In this document: one piece after another, positions 1 through 7,988 of the stretch | How positions within the stretch are numbered: position 1 is the first letter of the stretch | Layout: every line of letters starts with the position of its first letter | Source of the DNA: CAZVJU01 sp964627195 | Lineage (GTDB): Bacteria; Patescibacteriota; Microgenomatia; UBA8517 | Reading direction: 5' to 3' | NCBI GenBank assembly: GCA_964627195.1 | Contig: CAZVJU010000015.1 | Coordinates: 1 to 26,361, forward strand | Length of the DNA stretch: 26,361 nt | Program-made: the position numbers and the translations under genes | Notes under the pieces: generated by a model | What the model was told of the DNA's origin: nothing | The model's input: the letters and a program-made list of their open reading frames with translations, nothing else | Databases searched by the model: none

Positions 1-14
1 AGGCTTCACTTCCT

Positions 15-34
15 CTGCGGGTTTACACCCGCAG
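15..34. repeat. short perfect inverted repeat (hairpin) near the scaffold edge
   Basis: Seven-base arms CTGCGGG and CCCGCAG flank a six-base loop. No T-run follows, so it is not a convincing terminator. It lies just before an in-frame stop (42-44) that cuts off the first gene's open frame, so it may be an inserted palindrome or part of a badly assembled contig end. Confidence 0.5.
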
Positions 35-155
35 TTTCAAGTAAGGTAAGTATGATGTAAATCAAAAGGTTGATAATAGAGAAATCACATTAGACCCTGA
101 CGTATTTCACGGAACCTGGCTTATCGATCAACAAACTTACCAAGAGTTTAAAACT

Positions 156-1595
156 ATGGCAAACGGGTTAGGGGAAAACATACAGATGTTTCTTAATAGG
201 CATTTTTCTAAAATGACCAGCATGATCCAAAATGGAAACGAGTGGATAAGTGCGAGCGGTCAGCAGGTTAAGGAAATTAAACTCCGGCGTCTCATTGTAA
301 TCGAAGATGACGTTGTTCCGGAAGCCTCTTGGCATTTAGGATACATAGCCAATGGTTTCAAAGACTCAGATGGCGTATGGGGATACCCTTTTATAGGAAA
401 ACCGTATAACCCACAGCAAAATCCCTGGTGGGACCCTGTAAATAAAATCGACTGGGGAAATATCCATGAAATGTTTCATACAGTTTTCCATGTAACCGAC
501 CACTATGGCCTTGACGTTGACTTCACTCAACCGCAAGCTCAATTTCTACTTGATCGATTACAAAATAATGAGTATCCGGGATTTGACCGGCATCTTGCCC
601 AAAAGCTTGGGACAACTCCTGAAGAAGTTAAAGATTTTTTACTGCACCCTGAAAAACTTGAATCATTTTTGCAACAAAAAGTAGATGAGGCTAAGCAAAA
701 AGCAACTCTAGCTATCACTACTACAGAATCTGCACTTGAAAACGTCGTTGCCCCGTGGAGAAAGTATACTACTTATCAGCGAGTGTTTAATGGTGATCCT
801 AATGAGCTTGACCCCAATATTATGAATCTCCCATTCGATCCTGGTAATATAGCCTCCTCTGACATGTGGGAATTTGTAGCGCGCAAAATAGACAGTAAGT
901 TCCACGATCTAAGCCGTACTATCCCCGAGGGCGCTGCTTTTCCCCCGAGTATTGCCACAAAAAATATCCTTCGCCTTGGAGATGCGTACAAAGGAAGGGT
1001 AATTAAAGTCTATAGAACTGATGGGACTTATGATCAAAGAGAGCTTCTTGAAGTTACCACAGGCACTGTTGACGATACGGGAGACTTTAACCTCAATAGT
1101 GGTCCAAACCCAGTGAATCTGTTTCGGACAGAACAAGTTCTTAACAGAGATATGGTTCAGGACTACAGCGGAGTACTTTTTATCCGAATTGAAGATCCGG
1201 CTGACCCAAACAATCCGCAATTTATCTGGACTGACGTGAGATTGTTTATCCAGGCGTACGAAAAATTAGGCAGACCAGCCCAAGGTTTAGCTTTGAGAAT
1301 GCAAGTTGCAAATAACAGCATGCAGATAGAAGGCTATGATTGGGAAAGTCAATTGGTCGCAGAAGCATTGGCCTTACCACCTACTCCAGGACCTACACAA
1401 GAACCAACTATCGAACCAACCCAACAACCAACTGCCAACCCAACTGAAAAACCTACACAAATACCAACTCTCCCACCAACCCAACCACCACCTACTCCCG
1501 AGCCTACCCAAAAACCTCCAGAGTTTAAGGCCTATCTACCAGCTATCTTTAAAAAAATATCAGCGGTGTTTAGAAGACCTCCAAAGAAAAGGTAA
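156..1595 (+). CDS. 5'-truncated exported HExxH-motif protein with Pro/Thr-rich stalk
   Basis: The frame is open from position 45, and the 37 codons before the first ATG (156) look like real coding sequence, so the N-terminus is probably missing. An in-frame stop at 42-44 marks a frameshift, an insertion or the contig edge. Counting from ATG 156, residues 104-108 read HEMFH, an HExxH zinc-metallopeptidase-type motif, with further histidines at 112 and 116. Residues about 408-457 are a low-complexity PTxxPT stalk like those in cell-surface proteins. The C-terminus carries YLPAIFKK and a basic tail, resembling the YLP motif that ends many Chloroflexi exported proteins. No signal peptide is visible because the start is missing. 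Peptidase activity is inferred from the motif only. The segment TYQEFKTMAN resembles TFEEFKSMAN in the next gene, so the two may be distant relatives. Confidence 0.75.
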   Translation: MANGLGENIQMFLNRHFSKMTSMIQNGNEWISASGQQVKEIKLRRLIVIEDDVVPEASWHLGYIANGFKDSDGVWGYPFIGKPYNPQQNPWWDPVNKIDWGNIHEMFHTVFHVTDHYGLDVDFTQPQAQFLLDRLQNNEYPGFDRHLAQKLGTTPEEVKDFLLHPEKLESFLQQKVDEAKQKATLAITTTESALENVVAPWRKYTTYQRVFNGDPNELDPNIMNLPFDPGNIASSDMWEFVARKIDSKFHDLSRTIPEGAAFPPSIATKNILRLGDAYKGRVIKVYRTDGTYDQRELLEVTTGTVDDTGDFNLNSGPNPVNLFRTEQVLNRDMVQDYSGVLFIRIEDPADPNNPQFIWTDVRLFIQAYEKLGRPAQGLALRMQVANNSMQIEGYDWESQLVAEALALPPTPGPTQEPTIEPTQQPTANPTEKPTQIPTLPPTQPPPTPEPTQKPPEFKAYLPAIFKKISAVFRRPPKKR

Positions 1596-1659
1596 TTGAA
1601 AAAAACTGCAATACCCCAGCTCTTTCTTTCTGGACTCGGAAAATATTTCTCTCGAAATT

Positions 1660-1688
1660 TTGACTTATAGTTTAAGTACTTGTACAAT
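1660..1688 (+). promoter_or_regulatory. sigma70-type promoter for the Tat-signal protein
   Basis: TTGACT (1660-1665), a 17-bp spacer and TACAAT (1683-1688). The ATG at 1701 lies 12 bp past the -10 box, so the mRNA leader would be only about 5 nt with no Shine-Dalgarno site. Confidence 0.6.
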
Positions 1689-1700
1689 TTCCCCACTTAA

Positions 1701-2594
1701 ATGGGACCAGAAAATAAAGACCGCGGACATAGATATAGACATAGGAGAAAGGAGGCACCTAAACCAACTTTATCTAGGCGTACTGTTTTCAAAGCAGGTT
1801 TAGCACTCGCAGGAGGAACTGTAGCTTATCTTGCTGCGCGTAAACTTTTTCCACAAGAAACAAAAGGGTCTGATTATCTTGACGTTTTAAAATACTACAA
1901 AGAAATGTCAGACTTTAATGTAAGAGGTAACGGAACTTTTGCAACAGAAGTTTCTGGTACGAGGGTAAACTGGTATAACTTCTCGGAAGTCGCTTTTGAC
2001 CCTAACGCAGCAAACAATCTAATGTCCTTTTACGAAAGAGTTGGTCAGGGAAATTTGAGACTAATTATGAAAGGAGATAGTGATGAATTCAGAGCAGAGA
2101 TATATCCTCCTCCCAGCAACACAGAAACGTTCCTGTATATTGTAGCTGGCAACCACCCCAGACCGAGTTGGGATCTTTATCAAAAGAGGGGTTTAACACA
2201 CAAAAAGCTTGATGACAAACAGACTCCAATAACTCTTGTTACTGTCAGGACAGTTCCGAGTGATGATGTCTATCTTAGGGAATTTTTTCCTACTCCTGAA
2301 GATTATATAAACGGAGTTCTAAACACCGAACTTTGTCAAGCTTCGTTAATTGTTGTCCCAAGCAATCCAGATCTTCACGTCTTTACACAAGAAGCCTTTT
2401 GTAATGTTTTGTCAGATGCGGTAACGTTTAGACAGATGGGGAAAACTTTTGAAGAATTTAAAAGTATGGCCAATATTGGCTCTTATGAATTTCCTACAGT
2501 GCCAGGAAAAACCGCTACCTTTGAGAACATATTTTCAGAAAGCCAGTATTACCAAATACCCAATATTAACCAAGCTATCAGTCTGGAAAAATAA
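1701..2594 (+). CDS. twin-arginine-signal exported or anchored protein, unknown function
   Basis: Residues 25-31 read SRRTVFK, close to the Tat consensus SRRxFLK (Arg26, Arg27), followed by the hydrophobic stretch AGLALAGGTVAYLAA and RKLFP. The N-terminus before the twin arginines is very basic. This predicts Tat-dependent export with the helix kept as an anchor or cleaved. The remaining ~245 residues are soluble-looking and match no family I recognise. A possible link to the preceding gene is the shared phrase (T/Q)(F/Y)xEFK(S/T)MAN. It has its own promoter and ends 32 bp before the convergent PfkB gene. No tatABC genes are in the window, so Tat export is inference. Confidence 0.8.
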   Translation: MGPENKDRGHRYRHRRKEAPKPTLSRRTVFKAGLALAGGTVAYLAARKLFPQETKGSDYLDVLKYYKEMSDFNVRGNGTFATEVSGTRVNWYNFSEVAFDPNAANNLMSFYERVGQGNLRLIMKGDSDEFRAEIYPPPSNTETFLYIVAGNHPRPSWDLYQKRGLTHKKLDDKQTPITLVTVRTVPSDDVYLREFFPTPEDYINGVLNTELCQASLIVVPSNPDLHVFTQEAFCNVLSDAVTFRQMGKTFEEFKSMANIGSYEFPTVPGKTATFENIFSESQYYQIPNINQAISLEK

Positions 2595-2626
2595 ATTTAA
2601 ACTCATAGTTAATTTAAACCCCTATC

Positions 2627-3613
2627 TTAAAACTTTTCAACTCTAACTCCACTACTTCTCGCTCTGTCCATCCAGGTTGCCATTCCACTTTCTTTTAATA
2701 AACCCGTCTGCGGGCCAACATATCCAATGACAGAAGTGGAATTCACTGTCCCCCAAATTAAAGCTTCCGGTAATGTCTTACCTTTAATCAGAGCTGACAG
2801 GCACCCAGCACTAAAGGCATCCCCCGCACCTGTTCGGGAAATCGCATCTACCGGTAAAATGCCTATGTGATAGTAATTAGTATTTTCTTTGGCGTAAGCA
2901 CCGTTTGCCCCATCTGTAATGATAACGCTTTTCGGCCCGGTGGCGGACACAAAATTAAGTAGTTCTTTTTCTTTTCCGTGGGTATCGGATCGGCCGACAA
3001 TCTCTTCTGCCTCTTCACGATTTACCAGTAAAACTTCTGTTTTTTCTAAATATCTTCCCAGCCATTTCCTACCCTTTTTCATTTGTCTTCCTCCCGGATT
3101 AAATGCCAAGCGTGTTTTATTTTTCTTCAGCCAAACATAAAAGTCATCAAAAAAGTCTTCAAAATTTTCGCCAACCGAGGTCAAATACGCCCATTCAGCA
3201 GCCTCCAAGTTATCAGGAAAAGGAGGCCTGCCCGGAGAATAATATGACAGAATTGTCCTTTCTCCATGATAGACAATTACCGCCCCGAAACCTTCCTTTA
3301 TGCCTTCCGTCTGTGTTACCAATGCCAAATCGATTTCTTTTCCCAGTTCTTTTTTGGCATAATCGGCTATAGGACCGCACCCGAGCTCTGCCACAAGAGT
3401 GATATCGATACCCAAGCGTTTGCAGCCAACCGCAACGTTGGCTCCGTTTCCTCCAACACAAAAAGTAACTCTGTTCAGAGGAAGTTTGGCTGCGTAGGAT
3501 AGTTCAAGAAAACAATCTTTCGTGTCAAGGCGACACGCTTCCCCAGCTAGACTATCGGGTAACTCTAAGAAAGCGTCTATTCTAGCTGATCCAAAAACAA
3601 AAAGTTTCTGCAT
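2627..3613 (-). CDS. PfkB-family sugar kinase, copy A
   Basis: A ribokinase/PfkB-fold kinase that would phosphorylate a sugar or sugar phosphate with ATP in the cytosol. The N-terminal PfkB signature region reads GGNGANVAVGCKRLG (residues 54-68). The C-terminal signature is SRTGAGDAFSAGC (259-271), with Asp265 as predicted catalytic base. NREEAE (198-203) is the usual mid-domain element. Length (328) is normal. Its ATG overlaps the stop of the upstream paralogue as TAATG, so the two are translationally coupled and are third and second in an operon headed by class I aldolase. The substrate cannot be read from sequence. Given the aldolase neighbour, fructose-6-phosphate, fructose-1-phosphate or tagatose-6-phosphate are reasonable guesses; adenosine or ribose kinase is the main alternative. 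Confidence 0.9.
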   Translation of the reverse strand: MQKLFVFGSARIDAFLELPDSLAGEACRLDTKDCFLELSYAAKLPLNRVTFCVGGNGANVAVGCKRLGIDITLVAELGCGPIADYAKKELGKEIDLALVTQTEGIKEGFGAVIVYHGERTILSYYSPGRPPFPDNLEAAEWAYLTSVGENFEDFFDDFYVWLKKNKTRLAFNPGGRQMKKGRKWLGRYLEKTEVLLVNREEAEEIVGRSDTHGKEKELLNFVSATGPKSVIITDGANGAYAKENTNYYHIGILPVDAISRTGAGDAFSAGCLSALIKGKTLPEALIWGTVNSTSVIGYVGPQTGLLKESGMATWMDRARSSGVRVEKF

Positions 3614-4614
3614 TAAATTTCTACAACCTGTACCCCACTACTTTTCGCTCTTTCCAACCATAAAGGTATATCAACCTCTTTTAGAAGCCCTTTTTGCGAA
3701 CCTACATAGCCAATTACTGAAGCTGAATTTACCGTTCCCCAAAGTAGGGCAGTAGTCACATCTTTATCTTTAATAAGAGCGGACAAACAGCCTGAACCAA
3801 AAGCATCTCCCGCACCGGTTCGTTCGTAAGCATCAACCGGTAAAACCGTCGCTTTATAAAAGTTATTAGATATACTGTCAAAAAGGTATGAACCATTTCC
3901 CCCGTCGGTAAAAATTGCCATTTTGGGCCCCAAATCTGATAGTCGCTTCAAAAGCTCCTTATCTTTCCCATGCGAATCTTCCAGTCCCGTCAAGCGTTCG
4001 GCTTCTTCACGGTTAACGTAGACTATATGGGTAACTTCCAATACCGACTTAAGGATATCTTTCCCGGCTCTCATTTGATGACTTCCGGGATTAAACGCAA
4101 GTTTAGTGTCCTGATTTTTATGCATAAAATCCACGAAGTGATTGTAAAATGGCTGGAAACTTTCCCCCATCGATGTCAGGTATACCCAGGGAGTAACCGG
4201 CAATTTAACAGGAAATTCATAGGATCTGGGAGCATGATAAGTAAAAATTGTCCGCTCTCCCGCATAGTTAATTACAGTTGAATAATTTGTACCAGCCATT
4301 GGTTGCTGGATTACATATGCCATATCTACCCCTTCTTTTTCGAGTTGGTCAACAATTTGTTTTCCGGTACTATCCGCACCGAGAGTTGTCACAAGCCCAA
4401 CATTAATCCCTAAACGCCTCGATCCTACAGAGTTATTTGCAGCATTTCCTCCAAGGGAATATTCTATGGATTTGACCGGAATCTTTTCTCCGTATGAAAA
4501 ACAAATCAAACATTCCTTGTCATCAAGCATGCATAAAGCTTCGGACTCTGTCGGAGTCAAAAATACATCCCAGGAAACATCACCTATTGATAATAGGTCA
4601 AGTTTATTTTCCAT
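3613..4614 (-). CDS. PfkB-family sugar kinase, copy B (tandem paralogue)
   Basis: It has the same architecture as copy A: GGNAANNSVGSRRLG near the N-terminus and ERTGAGDAFGSGC near the C-terminus, with NREEAERLTG between them. The two copies align along their whole length (shared NPG, HGKDKELL or HGKEKELL, GTVNS(A/T)SVIGYVG and GLLKE blocks), so they arose by tandem duplication. I chose the ATG at 4614 (MENKLD) over an upstream frame extension because GGAGG lies 6 nt before it. This start overlaps the aldolase stop by 11 nt, the coupling expected inside an operon. Divergence in the N-terminal substrate side (NAAN versus NGAN) may mean different substrates. Confidence 0.9.
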   Translation of the reverse strand: MENKLDLLSIGDVSWDVFLTPTESEALCMLDDKECLICFSYGEKIPVKSIEYSLGGNAANNSVGSRRLGINVGLVTTLGADSTGKQIVDQLEKEGVDMAYVIQQPMAGTNYSTVINYAGERTIFTYHAPRSYEFPVKLPVTPWVYLTSMGESFQPFYNHFVDFMHKNQDTKLAFNPGSHQMRAGKDILKSVLEVTHIVYVNREEAERLTGLEDSHGKDKELLKRLSDLGPKMAIFTDGGNGSYLFDSISNNFYKATVLPVDAYERTGAGDAFGSGCLSALIKDKDVTTALLWGTVNSASVIGYVGSQKGLLKEVDIPLWLERAKSSGVQVVEI

Positions 4615-5629
4615 TTTCGCCCTCCATTTCTTTCTCATACTTCCCGCTTCTCGCCAGAGAATTTAGCCTTGCTCTTTCGTAAAACTCTTTTTGTGCAGCT
4701 TCTAAATTTCCCGATTCGCCTTTCCAGGTTTTTAAAACCGATTCCTGAAGGGCACGCCCGAAAGAAAAGGATAACTGCCAGGGAACACCATTTAACTCAT
4801 TCAGTGCATTCAGATGACTTGTTGATTCTCCCGGACTATCCCCTCCTGAGAGAAATACTATTCCCGGAACTTCGGAGGGAACAACTTCTCTTAAAACCCG
4901 CAGCGTTGCTTGTGCAATCTCCTGATCAGATGCACTTTGCCCGCTTTCTTTTCCGGGATGTACCCAGTTTGGTTTAAGGAGCATACCGGGAAAATAGACT
5001 TTATATTCCGATAACTTCTTAAAAACGTTTTTAAGAGTTCGATACGTTGACTCCTCACTTTTTTTGATATCATGACTTCCGTCCATAAGTACTTCAGGTT
5101 CCACTACCGGAACTAAATCTGCACCTTGAGAATAAGCTGCAAATAATGCCAGCAATTCTGCATTAACGTTAATACAAGTGTCTGTTGGACTATTTTCACC
5201 TATGGTTATTACTGCCCTCCACTTAGTAAAGCCTGCGCCCATCCCTTTATAGTCAGAGAGTCTAACGGGGAGTCCGTCTAAACCTTCCGTAATTTTTTCG
5301 CCCGGGAAATTGGGTAGATCAACCGCACCTTTATCTACTTTGATCCCGGGAATAATTCCCTTATCTGATAAATATTTCACAAAGAAAATTCCCTCATCGG
5401 TTTTTTGGCGAATTGCCTCATCAAAAAGTATTACTCCACTAACAAATTCCTCCACACCTGTAGTCTTAAAGAGAAGCTGCCGGTAAACTCTGTTACTTTC
5501 AGGGGTTGAAGTAACCCCAATCGTATCAAAACGTTTTTTTATTGTTCCTGTTGATTCATCAGCTGCCAAAATCCCTTTACCTGGTGCAACTAACTTCGAA
5601 GCGGTTTCTTGCAGAAAGAGCTTATCCAT
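4604..5629 (-). CDS. class I fructose-bisphosphate aldolase
   Basis: Catalyses reversible cleavage of fructose-1,6-bisphosphate to dihydroxyacetone phosphate and glyceraldehyde-3-phosphate through a lysine Schiff base, without metal. Recognisable blocks are PGKGILAADESTGT, GIKVDKG, KWRAV, VPVVEPEVLMDG, GMLLKPNWVHPG (Schiff-base Lys219 from ATG 5629) and FLSGGDSPGEST. Length of 341 is close to the ~340-360 of the vertebrate-type class I family. The frame can extend to a TTG at 5665, but a perfect TATAAT ends 3 bp before that TTG, so the TTG would sit at or before the transcription start. ATG 5629 also gives the canonical short N-terminus before PGKGI. No clear Shine-Dalgarno site was seen. It heads the operon with both PfkB kinases. 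Confidence 0.93.
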   Translation of the reverse strand: MDKLFLQETASKLVAPGKGILAADESTGTIKKRFDTIGVTSTPESNRVYRQLLFKTTGVEEFVSGVILFDEAIRQKTDEGIFFVKYLSDKGIIPGIKVDKGAVDLPNFPGEKITEGLDGLPVRLSDYKGMGAGFTKWRAVITIGENSPTDTCINVNAELLALFAAYSQGADLVPVVEPEVLMDGSHDIKKSEESTYRTLKNVFKKLSEYKVYFPGMLLKPNWVHPGKESGQSASDQEIAQATLRVLREVVPSEVPGIVFLSGGDSPGESTSHLNALNELNGVPWQLSFSFGRALQESVLKTWKGESGNLEAAQKEFYERARLNSLARSGKYEKEMEGENGK

Positions 5630-5668
5630 ATCAAACAATGTATCATGTTTAGATGTTTCCGACAATGT

Positions 5669-5723
5669 ATTATATAGAAATCACATACCTATTCCATTTG
5701 ATAATGTGATTTTTATATATAAT
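5669..5723. promoter_or_regulatory. mirror-image divergent promoter/operator
   Basis: Two outward-facing copies of the same module. Minus strand: TGTGATTT, C, TATATAAT, with the -10 TATAAT at 5674-5669. Plus strand: TGTGATTT (5705-5712) then TATATATAAT, with the -10 TATAAT at 5718-5723. The arms AAATCACAT (5678-5686) and ATGTGATTT (5704-5712) form an inverted repeat around a 17-bp centre. On the plus side GGAG precedes ATG 5739 by 8 nt. A symmetric layout with both -10 boxes abutting the repeat suggests one factor could control both directions. Confidence 0.6.
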
Positions 5724-5738
5724 AATGGAGTTAATTAG

Positions 5739-6116
5739 ATGACTAACATTCCGTTTACACCACTGGCCAAAGATGAGTTAACTCAAAACTCCTCGATTAT
5801 AATTCCCGTTGAAAAATCAAAGAAAGTACTGTCGGCAAAAAAACAAAAAGACTTCTTTACTTCCCCAAAACTATCCTTCTTAGTAAGCCTCCTTCTTCTA
5901 TTAACACTTTTTGGCGTATCTTTTCTTATAGCCTATGCCGCACTTCAAAAGACGAAGCTTCCAAAAACTTATGACGAGTGCATTAACTCAGATGACAGTT
6001 TTATGAGGGAAAGCTATCCGTCTGTGTGTGTTTTGAAAAATGGCAAAGAGTTTGTACAACCTCTTTCTAACCAAGAGCAAAAACTTTTGGAGTCCGATTT
6101 GAAAGAAAAAAAATAA
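5739..6116 (+). CDS. small single-pass membrane protein with extracytoplasmic Cys pair
   Basis: About 45 polar residues come first, then one strong transmembrane helix around residues 46-70 (FLVSLLLLLTLFGVSFLIAY), then a 55-residue tail. The tail has the pattern YDECINSDDSFMRESYPSVC followed by KNGKEFVQ. This resembles a small motif (Cys, ESYP, Cys, DGxxFxx) seen in many short CPR and proteobacterial exported proteins; the two cysteines could form a disulfide. Start ATG has GGAG 8 nt upstream. It is first in the plus-strand unit that continues with the DUF4349 gene 38 bp downstream. Function unknown. Confidence 0.75.
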   Translation: MTNIPFTPLAKDELTQNSSIIIPVEKSKKVLSAKKQKDFFTSPKLSFLVSLLLLLTLFGVSFLIAYAALQKTKLPKTYDECINSDDSFMRESYPSVCVLKNGKEFVQPLSNQEQKLLESDLKEKK

Positions 6117-6154
6117 CCCGCAAGCATTGACAAGCATCTTAGAGGAGACTCATA

Positions 6155-7135
6155 ATGAAAATGATGAAAATCCTCGAGTGGGCTAAACACAATAAATTCC
6201 TGACCGTAGTTATTCTCGCTGTAGTTTACATTCTTTTAAATTTCCTCAATTCGTTCTTTGGTGTAAATATTCTCAACCTAAGCGTTCCAAGTGAATCAAG
6301 AAGCCAGTACGGAACTTCAGAAGGAGTAGGTATTTCTCCAGGAGGATCATTCGGATCAGTCTCTAGTGGAATTTCGAATCCTTCACTCTCACTTTTACCC
6401 AGAGGTCAACAAGATTACACTCCCCAACCAGATGTCAAAGACAGACTTGTAATCCAGGAATCCAACCTATCTCTCCTTGTAAAAGACGTAACCGATGTGC
6501 GAAATAAAATTGTTTCTTATGCGCAAGGGAAGGGAGGTTATATGGTTACCTCAAATGTATCTAATCCTCAGGATGCTCCAACTGCAACCGTGGTTATTCG
6601 AGTTCCATCGACAAATTTGGAAGAAGCACTAAGTTATTTCCACTCGCTATCGGTCAAGGTTGTTTCGGAAAATTTAGTAGGCCGAGACGTAACCGATCAA
6701 TATGTTGACATCGATACTCGCATAGCTCAGCTTGAACGAACAAAATCGAGGCTTGAGCAAATTCTGGATCAAGCGACTCAAATCTCAGATATTACAAATC
6801 TGACTCAACAAATTTTAAGCTACCAAAACCAAATCGATTCTCTCAAAGGCCAGCAAGATGCGTTGGAAAAAAATGCTCAGTTGGCAAAACTTACAATTTA
6901 TCTTTCAACAGATGAAATAGCACTTCCTTATGCGCCGAGTGAAACATTTAGACCCAGTGTAATCTTTAAACTCGCGGTGCGCTCTCTCGTAGGAACTTTG
7001 AGAGGCTTTGCCACCAAAGCTATCTGGATCGGAGTCTACGGAGTCATCTGGCTTCCTGCACTTATAATCTTTATACTTCTTCGCAGGTGGTGGAAAAAAA
7101 GAAAGCCAAGTGTTGAAAAGATACAGACTTCCTAA
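6155..7135 (+). CDS. DUF4349-family membrane protein
   Basis: The layout is an N-terminal helix (residues ~15-35), a Gly/Ser-rich linker, the DUF4349 core from ~90 (RLVIQESNLSLLVKDV, then TATVVIRVPSTNLEEAL and VTDQYVDIDTRIAQLE), a coiled coil (~185-240) rich in Q, L and E heptads, a short beta segment (AKLTIYLS), a C-terminal transmembrane helix (~285-312) and a basic end (RRWWKKRK). This is the standard order for the family, whose biochemical role is unknown; some members are annotated as putative lipoproteins. GAGGAG is placed 8 nt before the ATG. It lies 6 bp before the first PsbP-like paralogue, so it is cotranscribed with that cluster. Confidence 0.85.
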   Translation: MKMMKILEWAKHNKFLTVVILAVVYILLNFLNSFFGVNILNLSVPSESRSQYGTSEGVGISPGGSFGSVSSGISNPSLSLLPRGQQDYTPQPDVKDRLVIQESNLSLLVKDVTDVRNKIVSYAQGKGGYMVTSNVSNPQDAPTATVVIRVPSTNLEEALSYFHSLSVKVVSENLVGRDVTDQYVDIDTRIAQLERTKSRLEQILDQATQISDITNLTQQILSYQNQIDSLKGQQDALEKNAQLAKLTIYLSTDEIALPYAPSETFRPSVIFKLAVRSLVGTLRGFATKAIWIGVYGVIWLPALIIFILLRRWWKKRKPSVEKIQTS

Positions 7136-7141
7136 TATTAA

Positions 7142-7980
7142 GTGAATAAAAAGTCAAAAGGCTTCATAGAACTTTCAATTATCATTCTTCTTGTTTTAGT
7201 TATCGTAGGTGGACTTCTCTACTTCTCTTGGCAGAAGGGAATGATAAAAACTAGAACAAATCCTGAAGTTCCTTCTACTCCATCAATAATTGATAACGAA
7301 AATACAAATGGGAAACCGTACAAAAATACAAAATATGGATTTTCCTTTAACTACCCAAATGAATTTAAACTGTCAGAAGAGGAAACACCTAAACAATTTA
7401 TTCTTCAACTTACAAGCCAGAATGAGGAACTCAGCATAGATATTCAAATTTCTGAACAAGCATCCTTCGCTTCAAGTCTTTCAAAATCTATAAAAACTAT
7501 TAACAAAAACGTAATAACCTGGACAGTATACCCCCCATCTTACTACTGTGATATGGGAATGTGTGGAGATACATCTATTGCTTACGAAACTGAAAAGTCT
7601 CCCTATCGATATTCCATCTTCCTAAATAAAATTGAAGAAGATTCTGCCAGCCTTNNNNNNNNNNTGACCAAATCCTCTCCACTTTTAAATTCATAGATTC
7701 TTACAATGCTAATACGGTTGACTTCTCACTCTGCCCAGAAGGAAAAACTTACCACCAAGTACATGGATTAGGTTCAAATTCCCTTACAATCAAAAGGAGT
7801 ACTAAAGATTCTTGTGAAATCGAGTTCAGTAGAGAAATTGAAGGGGGATATTCCCAATACTATTGTACCGTTCCAAAGAAGCAAGAACCAATAACTTTTC
7901 CTGCCACAAGTTCGATTGAACAATACTGTAAATTGATTAAGTCGGGAATTATAATAAATAAACTAAAAGAAATACAATAA
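7142..7980 (+). CDS. membrane-anchored PsbP-like paralogue 1, interrupted by an assembly gap
   Basis: Begins at GTG 7142. Residues 1-35 are a basic start plus one helix (KGFIELSIIILLVLVIVGG), then a linker and an extracytoplasmic domain opening with YKNTKYGFSFNYPNEF, the YxNxxYxFxxxYP pattern of PsbP-like domains. Ten Ns (7655-7664) break the gene. Immediately after them, in another frame, the sequence continues with DQILSTFKF, the same block that ends the domain in the neighbouring paralogues (NEILSTFQF, NQILSTFQF), and runs to TAA 7978-7980 with a four-cysteine tail (CPEGKTY, DSCEIEF, YYCTVP, EQYCKLI). So this is one gene with a placeholder gap that is not the true length. A naive translation stopping near 7696 has a wrong-frame end. 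Function unknown. Confidence 0.75.
7655..7664. other. assembly gap (10 Ns)
   Basis: The only ambiguous run in the window. Reading frame before the gap and homologous protein after it are offset by two bases, so the true gap is not 10 nt or the join is imprecise. Confidence 0.98.
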
Positions 7981-7988
7981 CTAAGGAT

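Noticed and set aside
1336..1599. Gln/Pro/Asn-rich plus-strand frame
   Set aside because: It is a shadow of the Pro/Thr repeat stalk read in a second frame.
2595..2626. Terminator between the convergent Tat-signal gene and PfkB-A
   Set aside because: Only short AATTTAAA self-complementary words are present; no GC stem with T-run on either strand.
5681..5709. A CRP-type site (TGTGA-N6-TCACA)
   Set aside because: The arms are in the opposite order (TCACA...TGTGA) and too far apart (19 bp); no CRP-like gene is visible.
7142..7696. A 184-residue protein ending TKSSPLLNS after the N run
   Set aside because: The end is in the wrong frame; homology with the neighbouring paralogues resumes in another frame after the gap and runs to 7980.
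7770..7785. tRNA T-arm-like GGTTCAAATTCCC
   Set aside because: It is inside coding sequence and has no matching acceptor, D or anticodon arms nearby.
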